A stretch of 7,610 bases of DNA from Pseudomonadota bacterium (GTDB lineage: Bacteria > Pseudomonadota > Alphaproteobacteria > UBA2966 > CAIVPW01), in NCBI GenBank assembly GCA_027625125.1, contig JAQBXG010000079.1, positions 1-7,610 on the forward strand. Reading direction: 5' to 3'. Made by a program: the position numbers and the translations under genes. Below, in pieces: positions 1 to 7,465 of the stretch (positions are counted from its first letter, which is position 1; each line of letters starts with the position of its first letter). The notes beneath the pieces are model-generated. The model did no database searches. It was not told the DNA's origin and saw only the letters and a list, made by a program, of their open reading frames with translations.

Positions 1-17
1 GGGGCTGGCGGCGCGGC

Positions 18-54
18 AAAAAAAGGCGCGCCTGGGTGGGAACCAGGGCGCGCC
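18..54 (-). terminator. Rho-independent terminator of nrdJ
   Basis: Read on the minus strand, a GC-rich stem (GGCGCGCC pairing with itself, extended by CCA/TGG, with one bulged base at 46 and a 7-nt loop at 36-42) is followed directly by seven T residues (complement of the A-run at 18-24). This is the classical intrinsic terminator layout and works only in the minus direction, because no T-run follows the hairpin on the plus strand. It lies about 140 nt beyond the nrdJ stop and is the natural end of that transcript. No credible gene lies between the two. Confidence 0.85.
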
Positions 55-180
55 AGTTGGATCAGGGAGGAATTCAGAAACTACTGATGCTACAAACGCC
101 GCGGTGGCGACCCCCAGCCCCGAGCCAGGGTCGCTGCCGCGCCACTCCGCCGTCGTTCCGTGACGGGGGAGGCCGTTGTC

Positions 181-200
181 GTGAATGCGGTCGCATTCAC
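181..200 (-). other. Perfect inverted repeat over the nrdJ stop codon
   Basis: GTGAATGCG and CGCATTCAC form a perfect 9-bp inverted repeat separated by 2 nt (8-bp stem with a 4-nt loop if folded as RNA). It includes the nrdJ TGA stop at 197-199. No T-run follows in the minus direction, so by itself it is not an intrinsic terminator. It could stabilise the 3' end of the mRNA or impede 3' exonucleases, but that role is inferred. The structure itself is directly visible. Confidence 0.5.
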
Positions 201-3200
201 GAACATCCGCTGGTGGAGCCGCAGGTGTTGCACTTCATGCAGGTGCCGTTCCGGACCAGCGTGAAGTTGCCGCATTCGCCGCAGGCGTCGCCCTCGTAGC
301 CTTTTACCCGCGCTTCGATGCGGCGCATCTTGACATCGACGTTGGTATCGACGACTCGCGCGCTGCCGTCGCCGTCAAGCAGGGTTTGGCGGACGTTGGC
401 ATGTTCGTGGACGTGGACAGACCCCGCCACCTCGGCGCCGGACACGACCGCCGCCGACCGCGCCGAGGCTTCGGCGCTGCCGCCATGAATCACCTGGAAG
501 TTGCCGCGAACAAACCCGGCGCTGGCGTATTCGGCGACACCCCGTCCGGCGGCCGCGGCCCGGCGCTGGGGTTCTTCGTCCTCGCCGCCGCCGACCGCGT
601 CTGGTCGCAGGTCGTCGGGCACGACATGGGCGAGATCGGTGCGGCCAAGGTAGGACACCGCCAATTCGCGGAAAATATAGTCGACCACCGATGTCGCCAT
701 CTTGATCGCCTCGTTGCCTTCGACGCTGCCGGCCGGATCGAAGCGGGTGAATGTGAAGGCGTCGACGAATTCCTCGAGCGGCACGCCGTATTGCAGGCCG
801 ATCGAAATGGCGATGGCGAAGTTATTCATCAACGAGCGGAATGCCGCTCCCTCCTTGTGCATGTCGATGAACATCTCGCCGAGGGTGCCGTCATCATATT
901 CGCCGGTGCGCAGGTACACCTTGTGGCCGCCGACCGTGGCCTTTTGCGTGTAGCCCTTGCGGCGCTGGGGCAGACGGCGGCGTTCGGCGATGTTGCGGAC
1001 CATCGCCTCGGCTACCTTGGCCGGTTGCGGCCGGGCGGCGAGGTCGATTTCGTCGTCGTCGAGGTCGGTGACCGCGTCGAGGGCGGCGGCGAGCGGCTGC
1101 GAAAGCTTGGAGCCGTCGCGGTACAACGCGTTGGCCTTCAGGCCGAGACGCCACGAAAGCTTGTAGGCGTCCGAGCAGTCTTCGATCGTCGCCGCGTTCG
1201 GCATATTGATCGTCTTCGAAATAGCGCCGGAGATGAACGGCTGCGCCGCCGCCATCGCCAGGATGTGGCTTTTCCAGGACAGCGAACGCTTGCCTTTTGC
1301 GCCGCACGGGCTGGCGCAATCAAATACCGGCAGGTGCTCCGGCTTCAGGCCCGGCGCGCCTTCGAGAGTCATCGCCCCGCAGCAATAGACATTGGCGGCT
1401 TCGATTTCCGCCGTCGTGAAGCCGAGCTCGGCCAGCAAGTTGAACGACGGGTCGTCGAGGTCGGCGGCGTCGATGCCGAGGGTCTGCGTGCAGAACTCCT
1501 CGCCGAGGGTCCAGCGGTTGAACGCGAAGCGGATGTCAAAAGCGTTGGCGAGCGCAGTTTCCAGCGCCGCCAGCGCATCCGCGGTGAAGGCGCGGTCCGC
1601 CAGTGAATCGTGGTTGATCGCCGGGGCGTCGACCAGCGTGCCGCGGCCGGCCGCAAAGTCGGTGATCGTCTCGATCGCGGCGTCGTCGTAGCCGAGGGTG
1701 GCGAGCGCCATCGGCACGCAGCGGTTGATGATGCGGAAGTAGCCGCCGCCCGCGAGCTTCTTGAACTTGAGCAACGCGAAGTCCGGTTCGATTCCGGTGG
1801 TGTCACAGTCCATCACCAGGCCGATCGTGCCGGTCGGGGCGATGCAGGTGGTCTGGGCGTTGCGAAAGCCATGCGCCTCGCCCAGCGCCAACGCGTTCCG
1901 CCACGCTTCCCGCGCCCGGTCGACCAGCACCGGGTCGCTGCAGTTGCCGGCGTCGAGCGCGAGCGGTTCGGTGTGCAGCTGTTCATACGGCGTGTCGAGC
2001 GCGCCGGCGGCGCGGGCGTGATTGCGGATGACCCGCTGCATCGCGGCGCGGTTCGTCTCGTACTCGGCGAACGGGCCGAGTTCGGCGGCGAGTTCGGCGG
2101 ACGTGGCGTAGGCGGTGCCGGTCATCAGGGCGGTGATCGCGCCGGTGAACGCCCGCGCCTCGTCGGAGTCGTACGGGATCGCCGACGCCATCAGCGCGCC
2201 GCCGAGATTGGCGTAGCCGAGGCCGAGGGTGCGGTAGCGGTACGACAGCTCGGCGATGCGGCGCGACGGAAACTGCGCCATCATCACCGAAATCTCCAGC
2301 ACCACCGTCCACAGGCGGACCGCGTGGGCGAACGCGTCGGCGTCGATCGAGCCGTCGGCGCGGCGGAACGCCATCAGATTCAGCGAAGCCAGATTGCAGG
2401 CGGTGTCGTCGAGGAACATGTACTCGGAGCAGGGGTTCGAGGCGCGAATGTCGCCGCCCGCCGGGCAGGTGTGCCAGTCGTTGATGGTCGTGTGATATTG
2501 CAGGCCGGGATCGGCGCATTGCCACGCGGCGGCGGAGATGCGGTCCCAAAGTTCGGCGGCCGGCAACGTCTTGTGGACGGCGCCGTCCCTGCGCCGCGTC
2601 AGCGTCCAGTCGCCACCGGATTCGACGGCGCGCAGAAAATCGTCGGTGACCCGGACGCTGTTGTTCGCGTTCTGGCCCGACACCGTGTAGTAGGCCTCGC
2701 CGTCCCAGTCGGTGTCGTAGAGGCGGAACGCAAGTTCGCGCGCGCCCTGGCGGGCGAATTCGATCGCGCGGACGATGTAGGTGTCGGGTACGTGGGCTTT
2801 GCGCGCGGCGCGCATCGCCTTTTTCAGTTCGGGATTGTCGGACGGAAGAAAACGGCCTTCGCCTTCCATCGCGTGGCAGGCCTTCAGGACCGCGTTCAGG
2901 TGTTTTTGGTTGACGCGGCTGCCGGTGACCAGATTGGCGACCTTTTGCTCCTCGATCACCTTCCAGTCGATGAAATCCTCGATGTCGGGGTGGTCGATGT
3001 CGACGACGACCATCTTGGCGGCGCGCCGCGTGGTGCCGCCGGACTTGATCGCCCCGGCGGCGCGGTCGCCGATGCGCAGGAAGCTCATCAGCCCCGACGA
3101 CTTGCCGCCGCCCGACAGCGGTTCGTTTTCGCCGCGCAGGTGCGAGAAGTTGCTGCCGGTGCCAGAGCCGTATTTGAACAGCCGCGCTTCGCGCAGCCAC

Positions 3201-3850
3201 AAATCCATGATGCCGCCGTCCTCGACAAGGTTGTCGCCGATGCCCTGGATGAAACAGGCGTGCGGTTGCGGGTGTTCGTATGCGCTGGTCGAACGCGTCA
3301 TCTCGCCGCCGGCCGGGTCCACGTACCAATGGCCCTGGGCCGGGCCGTCGACGCCGTAGGCCCAGTGGATGCCGGTGTTGAACCATTGCGGCGAGTTCGG
3401 CGCCGCCTTTTGGGTCGCCAGCATGTAGCGAAGTTCGTCGAAAAAGGCGCGGGCGTCTTTCTCGGTGTCGAAGACGCCGCCTTTCCAGCCCCAATATGTC
3501 CACGTGCCGGCGAGGCGGTCGAACACCTGGCGGGAGTCGGTCTCGCCGGTTTCGCGTTCGGCCTCGGGCAGGTTCGCCAGCGCGTCGTCGTCGGGGACCG
3601 AGCGCCACAGCCACGACGGCACGGTGTTTTCCTCGACCAGCCGCAGACGGGCCGGGATGCCGGCGCGGCGGAAGTATTTCTGGGCGATGATGTCGCCGGC
3701 GACCTGGGACCAGGCCTTGGGCACCTGGAAGGCCGCGAGACGGAATACGACCGAGCCGTCGGGGTTGCGGATCTCGCTGGACGAAGTGCGGAACGACACC
3801 GCCGCGTAGGGATCCTTGCCGGACTTGGTGAACTGACGCGCGAAACGCAT
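197..3850 (-). CDS. nrdJ: Vitamin B12-dependent (class II) ribonucleotide reductase
   Basis: This cytoplasmic enzyme reduces ribonucleotides to deoxyribonucleotides using adenosylcobalamin to generate a thiyl radical, so it works with or without oxygen. The protein has 1217 residues, typical of long alphaproteobacterial NrdJ. Visible motifs are NSPQWFNTG (152-160, substrate-binding region), HACF with Cys199, and NPCSE with Asn472, Cys474 and Glu476. Cys485 lies 11 residues further on. By analogy with characterised class II enzymes, Cys474 is the thiyl radical site and Cys199/Cys485 the redox pair. PTGTIG follows at 672-677. A TSCPD-type region spans about 970-1065. A low-complexity Ala/Gly/Glu linker follows (about 1085-1150), then a C-terminal cysteine cluster (C1190, C1193, C1204, C1207, C1210, C1216), the likely relay to thioredoxin or a zinc site. 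The ATG at 3850 is chosen because AGGGGG sits 4 nt upstream and the family N-terminus starts here. In-frame upstream codons run through the promoter. Regulation is probably by NrdR. Confidence 0.97.
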   Translation of the reverse strand: MRFARQFTKSGKDPYAAVSFRTSSSEIRNPDGSVVFRLAAFQVPKAWSQVAGDIIAQKYFRRAGIPARLRLVEENTVPSWLWRSVPDDDALANLPEAERETGETDSRQVFDRLAGTWTYWGWKGGVFDTEKDARAFFDELRYMLATQKAAPNSPQWFNTGIHWAYGVDGPAQGHWYVDPAGGEMTRSTSAYEHPQPHACFIQGIGDNLVEDGGIMDLWLREARLFKYGSGTGSNFSHLRGENEPLSGGGKSSGLMSFLRIGDRAAGAIKSGGTTRRAAKMVVVDIDHPDIEDFIDWKVIEEQKVANLVTGSRVNQKHLNAVLKACHAMEGEGRFLPSDNPELKKAMRAARKAHVPDTYIVRAIEFARQGARELAFRLYDTDWDGEAYYTVSGQNANNSVRVTDDFLRAVESGGDWTLTRRRDGAVHKTLPAAELWDRISAAAWQCADPGLQYHTTINDWHTCPAGGDIRASNPCSEYMFLDDTACNLASLNLMAFRRADGSIDADAFAHAVRLWTVVLEISVMMAQFPSRRIAELSYRYRTLGLGYANLGGALMASAIPYDSDEARAFTGAITALMTGTAYATSAELAAELGPFAEYETNRAAMQRVIRNHARAAGALDTPYEQLHTEPLALDAGNCSDPVLVDRAREAWRNALALGEAHGFRNAQTTCIAPTGTIGLVMDCDTTGIEPDFALLKFKKLAGGGYFRIINRCVPMALATLGYDDAAIETITDFAAGRGTLVDAPAINHDSLADRAFTADALAALETALANAFDIRFAFNRWTLGEEFCTQTLGIDAADLDDPSFNLLAELGFTTAEIEAANVYCCGAMTLEGAPGLKPEHLPVFDCASPCGAKGKRSLSWKSHILAMAAAQPFISGAISKTINMPNAATIEDCSDAYKLSWRLGLKANALYRDGSKLSQPLAAALDAVTDLDDDEIDLAARPQPAKVAEAMVRNIAERRRLPQRRKGYTQKATVGGHKVYLRTGEYDDGTLGEMFIDMHKEGAAFRSLMNNFAIAISIGLQYGVPLEEFVDAFTFTRFDPAGSVEGNEAIKMATSVVDYIFRELAVSYLGRTDLAHVVPDDLRPDAVGGGEDEEPQRRAAAAGRGVAEYASAGFVRGNFQVIHGGSAEASARSAAVVSGAEVAGSVHVHEHANVRQTLLDGDGSARVVDTNVDVKMRRIEARVKGYEGDACGECGNFTLVRNGTCMKCNTCGSTSGCS

Positions 3851-3854
3851 GATA

Positions 3855-3860
3855 CCCCCT
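3855..3860 (-). promoter_or_regulatory. Ribosome binding site of nrdJ
   Basis: On the minus strand AGGGGG ends 4 nt before the ATG at 3850-3848. It decides the start: the frame stays open upstream to a TTG at 3982, but that extension would cover the putative -10 element and the NrdR boxes and has no ribosome binding site of its own. Confidence 0.7.
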
Positions 3861-3914
3861 GCCTCACTATGGACACCGCGCGCAGGTGCAGGCGGCGCTT
3901 GTTGGACTCCCTGC

Positions 3915-3930
3915 CCCCTAGATGTAGCGT
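3915..3930 (-). promoter_or_regulatory. NrdR box 1 (promoter-distal, downstream site)
   Basis: The 10-bp core at 3918-3927 reads CTACATCTAG on the minus strand, matching 8 of 10 positions of the NrdR-box core CWATATATWG as I recall it. NrdR is the zinc-finger/ATP-cone repressor of ribonucleotide reductase genes and usually binds two boxes in tandem about 31-32 bp apart. The partner core at 3949 starts exactly 31 bp away on the same face of the helix, which is the main support for the call. No nrdR gene is in the window, so the regulator is inferred. Confidence 0.6.
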
Positions 3931-3945
3931 CCCAAGCGCTACGGG

Positions 3946-3961
3946 GACCCATATCTAGACA
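3946..3961 (-). promoter_or_regulatory. NrdR box 2 (overlaps the probable -10 element)
   Basis: The core at 3949-3958 reads CCATATCTAG on the plus strand (8 of 10 matches to the palindromic core). The outer flanks match poorly. It forms the 31-bp tandem pair with box 1 and coincides with the candidate -10 of the nrdJ promoter, so binding there would block RNA polymerase. Repression of nrdJ is therefore the likely output, inferred from position. Confidence 0.55.
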
Positions 3962-3982
3962 TTTGCGCGGGGGGATGGTCAA
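3951..3982 (-). promoter_or_regulatory. Probable sigma-70-type promoter of nrdJ
   Basis: On the minus strand TTGACC (3982-3977) matches five of six -35 positions. The segment TCTAGATAT (3959-3951) supplies a weak -10 at a 17-19 bp spacing (TCTAGA or TAGATA). Transcription would start around 3940-3945, giving a leader of about 90-95 nt. I see no B12-box or other cobalamin-riboswitch signature in that leader, although the enzyme uses B12. The -35 is convincing and the -10 is not, so the exact start is uncertain. Confidence 0.4.
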
Positions 3983-4113
3983 CCGGATATTGGGGGTGCG
4001 GCGATCACAAGTGACGAGATGTAGTGTCCGTCACACCCGCCGGGGGCCGTAACCGCTTGAATCATCAACGGGTCTGGACGCCGGGGCCGGGCCGGTCCAA
4101 ACTCCGGCCGCAT

Positions 4114-4512
4114 ATGAACCCGGTGTCCCGCCTGATCGCCATATTTTTCAGTTGGTGGAAGAACCCGCCGCTCGGAACGTCGCTGTTTTCCTGGTTCAAC
4201 GGCGAACGGGTCGGGACCGATCCGTACGGCAACCGCTATTTCCGCGAGCGCGGGGCCGGGGATGCCGGGCGGCGCTGGGTGATGTACGCGGGCGATATCG
4301 AGGCTTCGAAGGTTCCGGCGGGATGGCACGCCTGGCTGCATCGGACGACGAACGCGCTGCCGTCGCCGGACCGCCGGGCCTATGAGTGGGAAAAGCCGCA
4401 TCTGCCCAATCAGACCGGGACCGCCGCCGCGTATCGGCCGCCGGGCAGTCTGTCGGCGGCGGGTGAACGGCCCCGGGCCACTGGCGACTACGAACCGTGG
4501 CGGCCGTCGTAG
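4114..4512 (+). CDS. NADH:ubiquinone oxidoreductase subunit, NDUFA12 family
   Basis: This 132-residue protein is a homologue of the mitochondrial complex I accessory subunit NDUFA12 (B17.2), a supernumerary subunit characteristic of alphaproteobacteria and mitochondria. It is expected to sit on the matrix/cytoplasmic side of respiratory complex I and support its assembly or stability. Recognisable segments are the Trp-rich N-terminus (FFSWW, 11-15), GTDPYGNRYF (34-43), RRWVMYAGD with the following EASKVPAGWHAWLH (53-76) and WEKPHLPNQTGT (92-103). The last 30 residues are Pro/Arg/Gly-rich and variable. The start is the ATG at 4114. A GTG at 4024 would add 30 residues unlike the family, and ATG 4114 has only a weak Shine-Dalgarno sequence. 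The core complex I genes are not nearby. The gene is divergent from nrdJ and ends 2 nt before mlaD, so the two are probably co-transcribed. Confidence 0.92.
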   Translation: MNPVSRLIAIFFSWWKNPPLGTSLFSWFNGERVGTDPYGNRYFRERGAGDAGRRWVMYAGDIEASKVPAGWHAWLHRTTNALPSPDRRAYEWEKPHLPNQTGTAAAYRPPGSLSAAGERPRATGDYEPWRPS

Positions 4513-4514
4513 GC

Positions 4515-4961
4515 ATGCGCGGCAACCCGATCGAGATTGTGCTGGGGGCCGTCGTCGTCTCGGTGGCGGTGGTGTTCGCGGTGTTCGTGTTCACCGTGTC
4601 GGACACCGGCCAGGTGCGCGGCTATGAACTCATTGCCCGGTTCGACACCGTCGAGGGGCTGAGCGTCGGCTCGGACGTGCGCCTGGGCGGCATCAAGGTC
4701 GGCACCGTCGCCGGGCTGGATCTGGACCCGGTCACGTATCTGGCGGTCGCGCGGATCGGCGTCGCCGCCGACGTAAGGATACCGACCGATTCGATCGTCC
4801 AGGTGGTCAGCGAGGGTCTGCTGGGCGGCCGCTATATGGCGATCGTGCCCGGCGCCGAAGATGCGATGCTTGGCCCCGGCGATGAAATCCGCTTTACCCA
4901 GTCGGCGGTCAACATCGAACAGTTGCTGGGCCGGTTCGCCGGTGGGGCAGGCGGCGGCTAG
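4515..4961 (+). CDS. mlaD: MlaD-family MCE lipid-transport protein
   Basis: The 148-residue product has an N-terminal membrane anchor (about residues 7-28, hydrophobic VLGAVVVSVAVVFAVFVF) and one MCE domain (about 37-114). It ends in a segment resembling the MlaD C-terminus (TQSAVNIEQLLGRF, 128-141). LLGGRY at 102-107 fits the family's conserved LLGG(K/R)Y turn. MlaD is the substrate-binding component of the MlaFEDB ABC transporter, which moves phospholipids between inner and outer membranes and helps maintain outer-membrane lipid asymmetry. The domain projects into the periplasm and normally forms a hexamer. The ATG at 4515 lies 2 nt after the upstream stop, suggesting translational coupling. 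A GTG at 4497 is possible but would overlap the upstream gene. The ATPase and permease genes (mlaF, mlaE) are absent and must be elsewhere. Identity as an MCE protein is very sure; assignment to Mla rather than another MCE system is likely. Confidence 0.9.
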   Translation: MRGNPIEIVLGAVVVSVAVVFAVFVFTVSDTGQVRGYELIARFDTVEGLSVGSDVRLGGIKVGTVAGLDLDPVTYLAVARIGVAADVRIPTDSIVQVVSEGLLGGRYMAIVPGAEDAMLGPGDEIRFTQSAVNIEQLLGRFAGGAGGG

Positions 4962-5388
4962 GATTGGTAATCCTGGCGCGGTTTTTACCGCGCTCGGCGT
5001 ACTGCTGGGCGCGGCGAGCCTGCCGGCCAGCGCCGCCGCGCAAGGGGCGGTCGCGCCTGACATCGCCGTACTACAGGGCCTGGACAAGGTCACCGCCCGC
5101 ATATCGAGCATCCGCGCGCCGCTGGGGCAGCCGGTGCGGTTCGGCACCCTGATCGTGACCGTGCGCACCTGCGACAAGGCGCCGCCGGAAGAGCCGCCGG
5201 AGGTGGCGATCTTTGTCGAGGTCCATGACGCCCGCCAGGGCCAGGCTGCGGTGCTGGTGTTTAGCGGCTGGATGTTTGCGTCAAGCCCGGCGCTGTCGGC
5301 GATGGAGCACCCGGTCTATGACGTCTGGGCGCTGGACTGCGCCAGCTCGAGGATCGAGCCCGGCGGCGCGTCGGGGCCGAGGCCGTGA
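4942..5388 (+). CDS. DUF2155 domain-containing secreted protein
   Basis: Function is unknown. From the chosen GTG the product has 148 residues. It starts with a signal peptide: Arg at 7, a hydrophobic stretch at about 13-27, and a small-residue cleavage region around ASAAA (29-33). The DUF2155 domain follows: RFGTLIVTVRTC (66-77), PPEEPPE (81-87), FSGWMFASSPALSAMEHP (107-124) and YDVWALDC (126-133). Cys77 and Cys133 are the only cysteines and could form a disulfide in the periplasm (inference). The start is uncertain: GTG 4942 overlaps mlaD by 20 nt, has only a weak ribosome binding site and gives a sensible signal peptide. The in-frame ATG at 4882 would add a stretch that looks like an mlaD shadow. 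The gene's 3' end overlaps convergent aat by 73 bp, and the conserved YDVWALDC motif is inside that overlap. Its position suggests an envelope role alongside MlaD. Confidence 0.85.
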   Translation: MGQAAARIGNPGAVFTALGVLLGAASLPASAAAQGAVAPDIAVLQGLDKVTARISSIRAPLGQPVRFGTLIVTVRTCDKAPPEEPPEVAIFVEVHDARQGQAAVLVFSGWMFASSPALSAMEHPVYDVWALDCASSRIEPGGASGPRP

Positions 5389-5975
5389 AAGTCCGCTTCG
5401 AGGGCGACCGCCGTCTTTAGCCGCCGCAGATAATCGCCGCGCGAAATTTCCGTTGCCCCGAACCGTTCGAGGTGGCGCGTGACGAACTGGGTGTCGAGCA
5501 GCCGGAAGCCGCCGTGGCGCAGGCGCGCGACCAGATAGACGAGGGCGATCTTGCTGGCGTCGCGGCGGGCCGAGAACATGCTTTCGCCGAAGAACGCCGC
5601 CCCCAGCGATACCCCGTACAGACCGCCGACGAGCTGGCCGCCCTTCCAGCATTCGACGCTGTGGGCGTTGCCGATCGCGTGCAGGCCGCTGAACATCTCG
5701 AGGATCGAATCGTTGATCCAGGTCGTCCAGCGGCCCGGACGCGGCGCGGCGCAGCCTTCGACCACCTGCTGGAACGCGGTGTCGATGGCGATGCGGTAGG
5801 GTGCGGCGCGGATCGTGCGGGCAAGGCGGCGCGGCACGTGGAAGCGGTTCAGCGGCAACACGCCGCGCCGCTCGGGATCGTACCAGCTGATGCGCGGGTC
5901 GTGGCGGCTTTCGGACATCGGGAAGATGCCGTGGGCATAGGCCCGCAACAGCATGTCGAGGGTGATGCCGGCCAT
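5316..5975 (-). CDS. aat: Leucyl/phenylalanyl-tRNA-protein transferase
   Basis: This 219-residue cytoplasmic enzyme transfers Leu or Phe from aminoacyl-tRNA to the N-terminus of proteins beginning with Arg or Lys, marking them for ClpS/ClpAP degradation (bacterial N-degron pathway). Family motifs in order are GIFPMSE (16-22), WYDPERRGVLPL (31-42), TTWINDSI (84-91), NAHSVECW (103-110), GGLYGVSLGAAFFGESMFS (117-135) and LLDTQFVTRHL (159-169). Glu131 and Gln163 are 32 residues apart, as are the E. coli active-site residues Glu156 and Gln188, supporting an intact catalytic centre. The ATG at 5975 is 3 nt after the accC stop, with GGGGTTAGG just upstream that may serve as a ribosome binding site. 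It is likely co-transcribed with accC. The last 24 residues lie antisense to the DUF2155 gene and look poorly conserved. Confidence 0.96.
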   Translation of the reverse strand: MAGITLDMLLRAYAHGIFPMSESRHDPRISWYDPERRGVLPLNRFHVPRRLARTIRAAPYRIAIDTAFQQVVEGCAAPRPGRWTTWINDSILEMFSGLHAIGNAHSVECWKGGQLVGGLYGVSLGAAFFGESMFSARRDASKIALVYLVARLRHGGFRLLDTQFVTRHLERFGATEISRGDYLRRLKTAVALEADFHGLGPDAPPGSILELAQSSAQTS

Positions 5976-5978
5976 TGC

Positions 5979-7322
<1,344 letters not shown>

Positions 7323-7324
7323 GG

Positions 7325-7335
7325 GGACCGGGTCC
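7325..7335 (-). other. Short inverted repeat at the accC translation start
   Basis: GGACC and GGTCC flank a single base and lie 2 nt upstream of the accC GTG. They cover most of the only SD-like sequence (AGGA). DNA-level symmetry is clear, but a one-base loop cannot fold fully, so the RNA hairpin would have at most three or four pairs. A modest effect on accC initiation is possible but speculative. Confidence 0.25.
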
Positions 7336-7427
7336 TAGTGCATCAAACCAAACACGTGAGTCCGGCGGCAATGCCCGCGGACGCACGGCATAGCGCCTTC
7401 AAGTGCCTGGAAGCTTTGATCCATCAT
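7335..7427 (-). other. 30-codon ORF in the accB-accC spacer, coding status unknown
   Basis: This ORF starts at tandem ATG codons (7427-7422), 38 nt after the accB stop. It encodes 30 residues beginning MMDQSFQALE and ending VFGLMH, with two cysteines (Cys15, Cys20). It ends at TAG 7337-7335, and only four sense codons separate that stop from the accC GTG in the same frame. No strong Shine-Dalgarno sequence precedes it and I recognise no family. It may be a chance ORF, a leader peptide coupling accB and accC translation, or part of an untranslated spacer. The surrounding spacer (7323-7465) has no clear terminator and no confident promoter. Confidence 0.2.
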
Positions 7428-7465
7428 CAATCAATCTCGTGGGACGAAGCGCTGGATTCGCACCA

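Noticed and set aside
110..155. Inverted repeat GCGACCC/GGGTCGC in the nrdJ 3' untranslated region
   Set aside because: A 7-bp stem with a loop of about 14 nt and no flanking signal is expected by chance in sequence this GC-rich.
1983..3614. 543-codon minus-strand open frame in another frame of nrdJ
   Set aside because: Its translation is dominated by Arg, Pro and Gly and it lies entirely within nrdJ; it is a frame-shifted shadow.
185..3958. Two long plus-strand open frames (185-1606 and 1610-3958) opposite nrdJ
   Set aside because: They are exactly antisense to a clearly conserved enzyme, have Arg/Gly/Ala-rich low-complexity translations with no recognisable domain, and are expected by chance in GC-rich DNA.
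3851..3982. N-terminal extension of nrdJ by 44 codons to a TTG at 3982
   Set aside because: It would translate through the probable -10 and both NrdR boxes, has no ribosome binding site, and the ATG at 3850 has AGGGGG and the usual family N-terminus.
3851..4113. Cobalamin riboswitch controlling the B12-dependent reductase
   Set aside because: No B12-box-like conserved sequence or multi-helix layout is visible, and the likely leader (about 90 nt) is too short for a cobalamin riboswitch.
4024..4113. GTG at 4024 as start of the NDUFA12-family gene
   Set aside because: The added 30 residues do not resemble the family N-terminus and would begin inside an operator-like site. The ATG at 4114 gives a normal-length protein.
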